Below, one piece after another: positions 7,280-13,722 of a stretch of DNA of 13,722 nucleotides. Made by a program: the position numbers and the translations under genes. Each line of letters opens with the position of its first letter. Within the stretch, counting starts at the first letter, position 1. The notes below the pieces were generated by a model that worked only from the letters and a program-made list of their open reading frames with translations, ran no database searches and had not been told where the DNA came from. The stretch comes from Nanobdellota archaeon (lineage in GTDB: Archaea > Nanobdellota > Nanobdellia > Woesearchaeales > JAHJBD01), in NCBI GenBank assembly GCA_018813725.1, contig JAHJBD010000102.1:1-13722 (forward strand), written 5' to 3'.

Positions 7280-8417
7280 GAAGTTCAGATATCATACCAT
7301 ATACAAATAGAAGTATTAATATTACGCTAAGGATATAGCTTCCTTTTATAGAATACTCAGGTTTTATTTGACCCTTCTTTTTGGCCTGCCAATGCATCAT
7401 CACTACTAAAATACCTGCTAAACCGCCTGAAATAACTCCTGTGATATCCAGGACCAAGAAAAAAGGGTTTGCTATTCTTATGAGGATTAGGATTATGGAT
7501 ATTATCAATGGCACTGAAACCACATATATGGAAGATAAGGATTTATTGACCTTAAAATCAAAATGAAACATCTCTTTTAATGCTAACCCTACAGCGATAA
7601 ATGACGTTGCCATTGTGAGGGTTCCAAACAATAAGCCTAAGACCAATATATGGCTGCCTAGAACATTCCCAAACCCGATTATGGCACCATCTGTGATATT
7701 CTCTGGGCCGCTGACCCCAACAACAAGCAATGCAAACAGTGCATAGATAAAAATAGGAATAATTGTGCCGATTATAATCGCTTTCTTCAAGGACTTCTTA
7801 TTGTGGTTAAGCTCTTCTCTTAATTCAGGTATAGCAGCCATTGCAAGATAAGCAAACAGTATTACTCCATAAGGCAAGAAGAACTTGTCTGGAGAGAACA
7901 CAGATAGGTTGCTGATGACAATCTTAGGCAATGCAAATACTGCAAATATGATCACTATTACAAGTATCAAGAGGACCATATATAACTCACTCTTTTCAAC
8001 AGCTTTAATCCCTTTGAATATCAAGATGCTTGCTAGCACTAGAAATATCAATGAATATATTATCTGGTTTCCTCCAAATAATGGTGAGAAAACCTTGAAC
8101 AGAAACTCTCCTTCTTTTACAGTGTATGCTATCAATGCACCATACATCCCAAATATCATAGAGAATGTCATCAGCCCCTTCCCCCATTTTCCAAGATATT
8201 TGTCAGCATAACCAGTAAGCTGATGGCTGCCTTTTGTCCTTAAAGAGATTTCCCCTATATATAAGTTGATGAATAGTATTGCAATACCTATCAGTACAAT
8301 ATCAATTATGCCTGTGACAAACCCAGCTTTTGCTATGACAAAAGGGATGCCGAGTATTCCTGCACCTATTGTGAATCCGATTAATGTGGCGATTGCTTGG
8401 TACAGATTCTTAGCCAT
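7266..8417 (-). CDS. Amino-acid permease, aromatic/hydroxy amino acid (HAAAP/AAAP) type
   Basis: 383 residues from the ATG at 8417 (MAKNLYQAI). About 11 membrane helices. The N-terminal IGFTIGAGILGIPFVIAKAG is the unwound first helix typical of APC-fold Na+/H+-coupled amino-acid carriers (TIGxGILGxP), and the remainder resembles tryptophan/tyrosine permease-type and Aa_trans proteins, so it imports an amino acid across the cell membrane; the substrate cannot be read off. Length is normal for the family. An ATG three codons upstream (8426) is less likely: the TATA box at 8440-8447 is about 27 nt from 8417, right for a leaderless transcript, but only 18 nt from 8426. The gene follows the tRNA-Trp gene on the same strand and its 3' end overlaps the convergent membrane protein gene by 14 nt. 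Confidence 0.88.
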   Translation of the reverse strand: MAKNLYQAIATLIGFTIGAGILGIPFVIAKAGFVTGIIDIVLIGIAILFINLYIGEISLRTKGSHQLTGYADKYLGKWGKGLMTFSMIFGMYGALIAYTVKEGEFLFKVFSPLFGGNQIIYSLIFLVLASILIFKGIKAVEKSELYMVLLILVIVIIFAVFALPKIVISNLSVFSPDKFFLPYGVILFAYLAMAAIPELREELNHNKKSLKKAIIIGTIIPIFIYALFALLVVGVSGPENITDGAIIGFGNVLGSHILVLGLLFGTLTMATSFIAVGLALKEMFHFDFKVNKSLSSIYVVSVPLIISIILILIRIANPFFLVLDITGVISGGLAGILVVMMHWQAKKKGQIKPEYSIKGSYILSVILILLFVYGMISELLTFF

Positions 8418-8439
8418 AGGATGCATATTAAACTAGCTA

Positions 8440-8447
8440 TATTTAAA
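8440..8447 (-). promoter_or_regulatory. TATA box of the permease gene (leaderless)
   Basis: TTTAAATA on the - strand, centred about 27 nt before the ATG at 8417. No ribosome-binding site precedes that ATG, so the mRNA is predicted to start at or next to the start codon. Confidence 0.6.
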
Positions 8448-8458
8448 TTTATTTAAAG

Positions 8459-8464
8459 AAAAAA
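8459..8464 (-). terminator. T6 terminator of tRNA-Trp
   Basis: Six T on the - strand immediately after the discriminator base of the tRNA, as usual for archaeal tRNA genes without encoded CCA. Confidence 0.6.
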
Positions 8465-8491
8465 TGGGGACGTGGGGATTTGAACCCCAAT

Positions 8492-8522
8492 TTCAGCCCC
8501 TAATACCTGTTGTTATTAGGAT
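8492..8522 (-). other. tRNA-Trp intron 3 (variable loop, 31 nt)
   Basis: BHB motif: central helix CAGC (8528-8525) with GCTG (8497-8494), bulges AGA (8524-8522) and AAA (8493-8491), and an 8-bp intron stem TCCTAATA/TATTAGGG (one T-G pair) with an 8-nt loop. Cutting after the second base of each bulge leaves the 4-nt variable region AGAT. Confidence 0.7.
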
Positions 8523-8530
8523 CTGCTGGT

Positions 8531-8609
8531 CTCTTCCTTGAAGCGAAAGGCTTCAACAGACCAAGGGCTTAATCATCGCCATGGTAATCCATAGCTCATC
8601 GCTCCATTA
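8531..8609 (-). other. tRNA-Trp intron 2 (anticodon loop, position 37/38, about 79 nt)
   Basis: The flanking exons form a perfect 5-bp anticodon stem and a CTCCAGA loop, so an intron must lie here. Inside it are a 7-bp hairpin GCTATGG/CCATGGC and a long hairpin with TTGAAGC/GCTTCAA. CTCC can pair with GGAAG only with a bulged base, so the BHB is relaxed. A competing hairpin GCTCC/GGAGC would hide the anticodon and 5' splice site in its stem and loop. Confidence 0.6.
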
Positions 8610-8633
8610 CTGGAGCCAGCCATTCTAGCCAAG

Positions 8634-8654
8634 CTGTACCCTCTGTGAAGAGGT
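8634..8654 (-). other. tRNA-Trp intron 1 (D-loop, 21 nt)
   Basis: BHB motif: central helix GTAT (8660-8657) with GTAC (8639-8636), 3-nt bulges AAA (8656-8654) and AGC (8635-8633), and an intron stem CCTCT/AGAGG with loop TCAC. Cutting after the second base of each bulge joins exon ...GTATAA to CTTGGC..., restoring a D loop of normal length. Confidence 0.65.
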
Positions 8655-8694
8655 TTATACTACGCCCCCATTAAACCAAGTTGACGTTACCAAC

Positions 8695-8702
8695 TTTATA
8701 AA
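8695..8702 (-). promoter_or_regulatory. TATA box of tRNA-Trp
   Basis: TTTATAAA, centred about 30 nt before the first tRNA base at 8669. A short inverted repeat AAGTTG/CAACTT (8678-8683, 8691-8696) lies between the box and the start. Confidence 0.65.
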
Positions 8703-8740
8703 CCTTATGGAAATGTTAAAACCCGCTGGATTTTAATATA

Positions 8741-8767
8741 CTAAAAATTTACTTTGGAAATTTTTAG
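8741..8767. promoter_or_regulatory. Perfect 10-bp inverted repeat upstream of the DedA-like gene
   Basis: CTAAAAATTT and AAATTTTTAG are exact inverted copies around the 7-base spacer ACTTTGG, ending 6 bp before the TATA box of the gene at 8803. Position and symmetry suit a dimeric regulator site; an AT-rich chance palindrome is the alternative. Confidence 0.4.
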
Positions 8768-8773
8768 AAAACT

Positions 8774-8781
8774 ATTTATAA
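8774..8781 (+). promoter_or_regulatory. TATA box of the DedA-like gene (leaderless)
   Basis: ATTTATAA, centred about 25 nt before the GTG at 8803. No ribosome-binding site lies between, so the mRNA is predicted to begin at the start codon. Confidence 0.65.
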
Positions 8782-8802
8782 CAATTATCCTAGAACCAAC
8801 CT

Positions 8803-9435
8803 GTGGCTAAACTTAAACTGAGCAAGAAGAAAGTCAAGATAAGCGGAAAGATAATAGTTCTGATAATGCTGGCATTGGCATTAGTGCTTATTTATTACAA
8901 CCGCTCAGCATTATTAGTCTTGCTTGAGAAAAATGCAACACTTTGGTCAGTCTATCAGCATATCAGTTTCCAGATTGCCCAAAAGACATTGCTAGGGCTT
9001 TTCTATGCCTGCTTTTTCGGAGCAATATTCTTCATATCTTTGCCAGTCGAATTCATCTTCATATATTACGCACTTCTTGGAAAAGACTACCTTTTCATAG
9101 TGCTTATCGCAACGCTTGGCAGCCTTCTAGGTATGATCTTCAACTACCTCTTTGGTTTTGTATTTGGAGAAAGGCTTTTAAAATCAATCCTTAAGAAAAA
9201 CTTTGACAAGTTCTCAAAGAAAAATGAAAGATGGGCAACACCTCTGGTGTTTATCGGTAATCTTATTCCTTTTCCCATAGAACCGATTGCATTGATCTTA
9301 GGCGCAGCAAAATACTCATTTAGAAAGTTCATAATATGGACAACTTTTGGAAGGCTAGGCAAGTTTATTGTAATTCTGCTTGCAAAAGATTGGATTGTTA
9401 ATGTTGTTTTGCCTTGGTTTAGCTCTTTATTCTGA
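8803..9435 (+). CDS. DedA/VTT (SNARE-associated) family membrane protein
   Basis: 210 residues from a GTG start supported by the TATA box 25 nt upstream. A basic N-terminus (KLKLSKKKVK) precedes a membrane helix at about 16-31, followed by a hydrophobic core of the VTT/DedA family: a re-entrant-type segment at about 74-115 with GSLLGMIFNYLFGFVFGE, and the family signature near 150-185 (F.GNLIPFPIEP...GAAKYSFRKF). DedA-family proteins are membrane transporters or scramblases, several of which flip polyprenyl-phosphate or phospholipid carriers; this would fit an archaeon that glycosylates its surface proteins, but the substrate here is not shown. Length matches the family. The last 17 nt overlap the convergent DUF192 gene. 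Confidence 0.85.
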   Translation: MAKLKLSKKKVKISGKIIVLIMLALALVLIYYNRSALLVLLEKNATLWSVYQHISFQIAQKTLLGLFYACFFGAIFFISLPVEFIFIYYALLGKDYLFIVLIATLGSLLGMIFNYLFGFVFGERLLKSILKKNFDKFSKKNERWATPLVFIGNLIPFPIEPIALILGAAKYSFRKFIIWTTFGRLGKFIVILLAKDWIVNVVLPWFSSLF

Positions 9436-9754
9436 TCTTATCCCCTACTTTTGTGTTCTTGATATGTCCTGCAGGCGTTTCTATGATATATCTTGCCTTA
9501 TGTTTAGGAAAAAATAACATAAAAGGCCTGAAATCTCTTTTGATCTCAACCACCTTCATATCAGAGTCTAAGAATAATATATCAATGGGGAAAAACACAA
9601 AGAAATTGTGCAGGTCTATCTTTCTTTCTTTGCCAAGGTCAAAAACAATTGTCTTTGGCCTGGAAAACATCAAGCCTTTCATATGGTGAAATATGTCAGT
9701 ATAAATCTTAGAATTTCTTGAGATTTGGAACCTTTTTGATACATTCTCTATCAT
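9419..9754 (-). CDS. DUF192 family protein
   Basis: 111 residues. The family pattern is clear: KGLMFS near residue 26-31, HNFFVFFPIDILFLD near 49-63, VVEI, then ETPAGH and VGDKI near the end. DUF192 is a small conserved domain found in bacteria and archaea with no settled function. No signal peptide is seen, so this copy is probably cytosolic, whereas many bacterial members are secreted. The ATG at 9754 is about 29 nt from the middle of the TATA element at 9777-9789 and has no ribosome-binding site, so a leaderless or nearly leaderless mRNA is likely. It is divergent from the protease gene (82 bp apart) and overlaps the DedA-like gene at its 3' end. Confidence 0.87.
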   Translation of the reverse strand: MIENVSKRFQISRNSKIYTDIFHHMKGLMFSRPKTIVFDLGKERKIDLHNFFVFFPIDILFLDSDMKVVEIKRDFRPFMLFFPKHKARYIIETPAGHIKNTKVGDKIRIKS

Positions 9755-9776
9755 AGCCGATATGTTTAAATAGGTG

Positions 9777-9789
9777 TTTTTATATTTTT
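9777..9789. promoter_or_regulatory. Shared symmetric TATA element between divergent DUF192 and protease genes
   Basis: TTTTTATATTTTT reads almost the same on both strands. It is about 29 nt from the DUF192 ATG and 54 nt from the protease ATG, so one box could serve both: leaderless to the left, with a leader of about 28 nt to the right. Confidence 0.5.
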
Positions 9790-9824
9790 GGTATTAGTGG
9801 GAATTTTTTCGCGAATGGATAAAA

Positions 9825-9830
9825 GAGGGG
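9825..9830 (+). promoter_or_regulatory. Ribosome-binding site GAGGGG
   Basis: GAGGGG lies 6 nt before the ATG at 9837 and is the only purine-rich site there; it supports this start for the protease. Confidence 0.55.
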
Positions 9831-9836
9831 ACTAAA

Positions 9837-12800
9837 ATGGAGAATACATCATCTAGTGTAAACTATAGGCTTCTAATTCTTTCGGTGATTTCCTTCTCAT
9901 TGATATTGACCCTTAGCGTCAGCTCTTTTGCATCAGATGGTTATCTGGTACCTTTTCTTGTATCGCCAACAGGCAATTTTGAGGTCACTGTAAACACAAC
10001 ATTCAACGTCACAACAGGAGTAGTGTGCCTTGGCGGAACGTGTGATAATATCGTAGCTAAGTTGGATCCTGTTTCTTCTGGGGCGTATGTTGATGATGAA
10101 ATTGCATCAAATATTGAATCTGATGGTAAAGCAAGAGTTATCATAATGCTTAAAGAAACATCACTTCCTGCAGAAAAAGAAGGCATTTCATCTGTTGCTG
10201 AAATAAGGGTTGAAAGACTGGATTCGATTAGGGAGATGGTTAAGGGCCAACAGGACGCAGTACTGGACAGGCTTTCCCAGCAAGAATCTATTGCTTCAGG
10301 TACAGGCCCTGAAGGTTTTATCCTAAAAAGAAGATATGCAGTTGTAAATGCTCTTGCAGCAGAGATAGATCAAAATACTTTGGATTTATTAAAAAATGAT
10401 CCTGCAATTAAAAGCATTTATCTTGACACAATAGAACATATATCTCTAACAGAAAGCATACCTTTGATTAACGCTGATGATACATGGAAAATTCAGGTTA
10501 ATGGTATGAACGTCACAGGAAATAATCTTGCTGCTTGTGTTGTAGACACAGGCATAAATGCGAGCCACCCAGGATTTGGTGGTAGGGTAGTTGCAGAACA
10601 ATGTTACTGTAGTTATGGTGGGGCATGTTGTCCAGAAGGGGGAATTACAAGTGACAACGCAACTGATGATGAGGGACATGGCACCCATGTTGCCGGAATA
10701 ATCGCAGCTAATTATGGGTCATACAAAGGGGTTGCACCAGATGCAAAAATTGTTGCAATTAAATCACTTGACAGCAATGGTTATGGTTACCAATCTGATA
10801 TTGCTTATGGTATTGATTGGTGTGTTAACCATTCAATGGATTATAATATTACAGTTATCAGTTTAAGTTTAGGCGGAGGGGCATACACTTCCGCATGCGA
10901 TGGAAATTCTAATTTAGAGGATTATGAACAGGCTATAGATGCTGCAGTTGGTCAGAATATTATAGTTATAGCTGCTTCAGGTAATAATGGGAATATTACT
11001 GGAATTTCACATCCAGCATGCCTAATAAATGCAACAGCAGTGGGCGCAGTTTATGATGCTAATGTTGGTAGTAAAGGTTGGTGCCGAAATGGAGGATGTA
11101 CCTTGACATGTACTGATAGTACCACAATATCCGATAAGCTGGTATGTTTTACTAACAGGAATTCATTGCTTGATTTGCTTGCTCCTGGTTCTGTGACCAC
11201 TTCACTTAATTACCAGGGAGTTAATTATGACGGCGGGACTTTGGATGAAAGCGGGACTTCTCAAGCAACTCCACATGTTAGTGGAGCAGCATTATTGATG
11301 CAATCATTTTATGAACAGAAATATTCATACCTTCCATCCCCTTCAGAGATAGTAATAAAATTAAAGCAATCAGGAAAACCAATTTACGATATTAATACCT
11401 CAACAACTTATCAGAGGATAAATCTTGAGAATGCCTTGCCAAAAGGAGTAATCCCAGAACGTGCTTCATGGAATGGGGTAGATCCTTTCTACACAACCAG
11501 CTCAAATCCTGGAAACACTGCCTGCCTGTCTGGAATTACAACCGGCCAAACATGCAACACCACCTGGACTGTCAATGCAACACAGCTTGGAACTTGGGAA
11601 TTCTTCACTATCTACGAATTGAATGCTACTCAGAACCTGACAAATAAGTTTAATGTTACTGTTGTTGCGCCATCTTCAGGTACACTCCAGAATATAACCA
11701 TAACTAAATACTCTTCAGCTTCAAAAGTCACTTTAGGTGAAAACTTCACATTCACTATCGTCGTATCAAATACCGGTAATGTAAATATTACTAACGTTAG
11801 TGTTGGTGACCTATTTAACACGACAACAATCAATTTTACAGCAAGCAACATATCAACAAGCGATGTTTTTTATAATATCGGTGAAGTATGGTGGATGTTT
11901 AATTTAAGCGTTGGAGAGAGCGTCTTTATCCAGGCAAATTTCTCATCTATAGCTACTGGAAACTTCACTAATAATGCTACAGCAGAAAACTGGACAAGGG
12001 ACACAAAATCAAATTCAATGGTTGCTCTTGAGATAGCTGCAGCCGGGATATTGGATGAAACAGCACCAGCTATTACTGGAGTTAACAATCAGTCGACCAC
12101 CAACCAATCAACTTTGATCACCTGGGGCACAAACGAAGCTTCTAACAGTTCAGTCAGTTATGGAATCACCGAAGCTTTGAGCACTGGCACAGTAACAAAC
12201 ACCACTACCACAACCAGCCACTTTATCCTATTATCAAGCTTGACCAACTCCACAACATACTTCTACAATGTAACAAGCTGTGACGCAACAGGCAACTGTA
12301 ATACCACTGGCCCATACAACTTCACAACAAATGCTAACGCAGCTGCAGACACGACTGCTCCGACAGGAACAGTGACTGTAAGTACTGATACACTTTACGA
12401 AGGAGATTTGACTCAATATGTAAATGTCACTTATGACGAAACTATGGATGGCAATTCAACGCCAACAATAGCCTTTACCGGAGCAGGCACATTTAGCACC
12501 AATTTAGATGGATTGTGGAGTGCAGACAATTTGACATGGACAGAATCTTTTTATTATGACGATTCATATAATGAAGAAATGATAAATGTTTCAAGCTCAG
12601 GGGCAACAGATTTAGCAGGAAATCCAGAAGGACCAAGCATTATCGCTGCTTTCTATCTTGATACTGTCAAGCCAACAGTAGTAATCACAGCATCAGATTC
12701 TTTGATTAATAAAGCAGATAATGGCACCACATTAAATATTACTGCCACATATAATGAGCGTATGAATACATCGGCAATACCTGTACTTGATCTAATGGGT

Positions 12801-13722
12801 GTATCTGATGAAGCATTAATCCTTAATTCTGGTTATTGGGGCGCCGCAAATACAACTTATACTTTTTCATATAATGTTTCAACTGATAGTGGTGATGATA
12901 TATCAGTAAGTCCATCATTATCTGGGGGTCATGATGCTGCAGGTAATCTTCAAGATACGGACCCTTATAACGAGTTAGACCTATTCTATATTGATACTAT
13001 TGCACCAGATGTTGGATCAATTGTCATAAGGCCAGACCCTGCAAAAGCAGGATTAGTCCGAGTCAATATATCATTTACCAAATTTATGAATTTGTCAGTA
13101 TCGCCAAATGTTACTATCATTGGACTAACTTCTTCTTATCCTGTTGCGCAATCTTCTTATACTAATGGTAACGGCGAATGGAGGGGAAACTTCACATTAT
13201 TGGATGAGAATGAAGAAACTACAGCAAATATCAGTGTTTCGCTTGGAGAAGATCTTGTAGGAAATGTTATGCTTGCTAACAGATTATGGAATTTTAGCGT
13301 TGATACAAGATCACCGGCAATATCCATCGTAGCCAACACTTCCACCACTAACCAGTCAACTTTAATCACTTGGGACACAAACGAAGCTTCAAATAGCTCA
13401 GTTAGATACGGCACAACTCCAGATCTAGGAAGTACTTCAGTAAACGTCACCCTGACCCAAAACCACATAATCCTATTAACCAACCTATCAGCAGGCACAC
13501 CATATTATTACAATGTGACCAGCTGTGATGCAAGCGGCAACTGCAACACCACAGGACCATACATCTTTAACACATCAAGAAACATTGATTCGAGCAGTCC
13601 AACAGTAAACCTTATCTCTCCAGCTCAAGGCCAGTCATTTACTTTGACCAACAACGTAACTTTTAACATATCAGCAACAGATAACATCGGCCTTGCAAAC
13701 TGCACTTTATACACTAACACTA
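9837..13722 (+). CDS. Giant secreted subtilisin-family (S8) serine protease with multi-domain C-terminus, 3' end outside window
   Basis: The frame is open from the ATG at 9837 to the window end (1295 codons). A hydrophobic signal segment lies at about 12-31 (ends SSFA-SDG). A propeptide-like region (about 85-215) precedes the S8 domain with an intact catalytic set: D237 (VVDTG), H281 (GHGTHVAG), oxyanion N383 (SGNNG) and S475 (GTSQATPH). Cysteine-rich insertions lie before the His (C256, C258, C264, C265) and between the Asn and Ser. After it come a module at about 544-616 (FYTTSSNP, CNTTWTVNA), a CARDB/DUF11-like domain (about 620-735), an Fn3-like domain (743-832), three Ig-like modules of the SbsA/Big_5 kind (838-945, 946-1056, 1057-1158; each ends with D.xGN and a F.xDT strand), a second Fn3-like domain (1159-1247) and the start of another. 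N-glycosylation sequons are very frequent. It is likely exported and surface-retained; possible jobs are maturation of surface proteins or attack on external protein. Any membrane anchor would lie past the window. Confidence 0.92.
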   Translation, partial: MENTSSSVNYRLLILSVISFSLILTLSVSSFASDGYLVPFLVSPTGNFEVTVNTTFNVTTGVVCLGGTCDNIVAKLDPVSSGAYVDDEIASNIESDGKARVIIMLKETSLPAEKEGISSVAEIRVERLDSIREMVKGQQDAVLDRLSQQESIASGTGPEGFILKRRYAVVNALAAEIDQNTLDLLKNDPAIKSIYLDTIEHISLTESIPLINADDTWKIQVNGMNVTGNNLAACVVDTGINASHPGFGGRVVAEQCYCSYGGACCPEGGITSDNATDDEGHGTHVAGIIAANYGSYKGVAPDAKIVAIKSLDSNGYGYQSDIAYGIDWCVNHSMDYNITVISLSLGGGAYTSACDGNSNLEDYEQAIDAAVGQNIIVIAASGNNGNITGISHPACLINATAVGAVYDANVGSKGWCRNGGCTLTCTDSTTISDKLVCFTNRNSLLDLLAPGSVTTSLNYQGVNYDGGTLDESGTSQATPHVSGAALLMQSFYEQKYSYLPSPSEIVIKLKQSGKPIYDINTSTTYQRINLENALPKGVIPERASWNGVDPFYTTSSNPGNTACLSGITTGQTCNTTWTVNATQLGTWEFFTIYELNATQNLTNKFNVTVVAPSSGTLQNITITKYSSASKVTLGENFTFTIVVSNTGNVNITNVSVGDLFNTTTINFTASNISTSDVFYNIGEVWWMFNLSVGESVFIQANFSSIATGNFTNNATAENWTRDTKSNSMVALEIAAAGILDETAPAITGVNNQSTTNQSTLITWGTNEASNSSVSYGITEALSTGTVTNTTTTTSHFILLSSLTNSTTYFYNVTSCDATGNCNTTGPYNFTTNANAAADTTAPTGTVTVSTDTLYEGDLTQYVNVTYDETMDGNSTPTIAFTGAGTFSTNLDGLWSADNLTWTESFYYDDSYNEEMINVSSSGATDLAGNPEGPSIIAAFYLDTVKPTVVITASDSLINKADNGTTLNITATYNERMNTSAIPVLDLMGVSDEALILNSGYWGAANTTYTFSYNVSTDSGDDISVSPSLSGGHDAAGNLQDTDPYNELDLFYIDTIAPDVGSIVIRPDPAKAGLVRVNISFTKFMNLSVSPNVTIIGLTSSYPVAQSSYTNGNGEWRGNFTLLDENEETTANISVSLGEDLVGNVMLANRLWNFSVDTRSPAISIVANTSTTNQSTLITWDTNEASNSSVRYGTTPDLGSTSVNVTLTQNHIILLTNLSAGTPYYYNVTSCDASGNCNTTGPYIFNTSRNIDSSSPTVNLISPAQGQSFTLTNNVTFNISATDNIGLANCTLYTNT
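12063..13577 (+). repeat. Duplicated Fn3-like domain in the protease (12063-12332 and 13311-13577)
   Basis: Both copies read TTNQSTLITW, TNEASNSSV, YYNVTSCDA or FYNVTSCDA, and GNCNTTGPY. Protein identity is high while third codon positions differ widely, so selection, not recent copying, keeps them alike. The two copies are 416 residues apart with three Ig-like modules between. Each holds two cysteines in CDA.GNC. Confidence 0.85.

Larger units (their letters stand above)
8465..8669 (-). tRNA. tRNA-Trp (anticodon CCA) with three predicted introns
   Basis: On the - strand, GGGGGCG (8669-8663) pairs with CGTCCCC (8472-8466) as a 7-bp acceptor stem with one G-U; the discriminator is A and CCA is not encoded. 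The T arm (8489-8473) is perfect: TGGGG TTCAAAT CCCCA. The anticodon stem is GCTGG (8620-8616) with CCAGC (8529-8525), and the loop reads CTCCAG plus A, giving anticodon CCA at 8613-8611. G1-C72 and A73 fit archaeal tRNA-Trp. Removing 8654-8634, 8609-8531 and 8522-8492 leaves exons of 15, 24, 8 and 27 nt and a 74-nt tRNA with GG in the D loop and an A15-U48 Levitt pair. The first and third introns have canonical BHB motifs; the middle one is at the classical 37/38 site but its BHB is imperfect. The mature D stem is weak (two G-U pairs and an A-A mismatch), so the D-loop intron ends are the least certain. It has its own TATA box and T6 terminator. Confidence 0.82.

Noticed and set aside
8418..8426. 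Permease start at the ATG at 8426
   Set aside because: Only about 18 nt from the TATA box; the ATG at 8417 has the right spacing and begins with the usual family N-terminus.
8531..8609. Box C/D guide RNA in the tRNA-Trp intron, as in haloarchaea
   Set aside because: Two GCGATGA stretches resemble box C only loosely, and no well-placed CTGA box D with a guide to C34 or U39 was found.
8465..8669. Class II tRNA (Leu/Ser) with long variable arm, using GCCCT/GGGGC as anticodon stem
   Set aside because: That reading leaves an oversized anticodon loop and no proper D arm; GCTGG/CCAGC with a CTCCAGA loop pairs perfectly and gives a standard tRNA-Trp.
8465..8669. tmRNA, because acceptor and T-arm-like ends enclose about 200 nt
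   Set aside because: Too short, no tag reading frame, and BHB motifs explain the extra sequence.

Overview
The window looks like part of the genome of a small-celled archaeon, most likely from the DPANN group (Woesearchaeota- or Pacearchaeota-like). The reasons are archaeal TATA boxes about 25-30 nt upstream of starts, several genes that look leaderless, a tRNA gene interrupted by introns with bulge-helix-bulge (BHB) splice motifs, no encoded CCA, T-run terminators, tightly packed and convergently overlapping genes, and long secreted proteins made of tandem beta-sandwich domains with many N-glycosylation sequons. The lineage is an inference; no rRNA or marker gene is present.

Region 1 (1-7279, + strand) is a cell-surface block of four genes: the 3' end of an unrecognised Ala/Gly/Thr-rich protein; a 937-residue secreted protein with four cysteine-bearing PKD-like repeats; a 435-residue protein with signal peptide, three beta domains, one C-terminal membrane anchor and an acidic tail; and a 522-residue protein with three cysteine-containing Ig-like domains followed by about five membrane spans. 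The first two are certainly close enough to be one transcript (11 nt apart). The third has its own promoter; the fourth follows a T-run terminator region. Three of the four starts are preceded by the same GGGGGT ribosome-binding motif.

Region 2 (7266-8802) runs on the - strand: a tRNA-Trp(CCA) gene with three predicted introns, then an amino-acid permease of the aromatic/hydroxy amino acid family, whose TATA box sits just 18 nt after the tRNA. The permease ends convergently inside the last codons of the membrane protein of region 1.

Region 3 (8803-9754) holds a DedA/VTT-type membrane protein (+, leaderless GTG start) and a DUF192 protein (-), which overlap tail to tail by 17 nt.

Region 4 (9777 to the end, +) starts with a symmetric TATA element shared by the divergent DUF192 and protease genes. 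It is followed by a very long secreted subtilisin-family protease with intact catalytic residues, cysteine-rich insertions and at least six C-terminal beta-sandwich modules; it runs off the window after 1295 codons.

Taken together, most of the coding capacity here is for envelope or secreted proteins. The most unusual item is the multi-intron tRNA-Trp; the most likely undescribed machinery is the surface-protein block at 1-7279, perhaps an S-layer or cell-contact complex, which is inference from architecture only.
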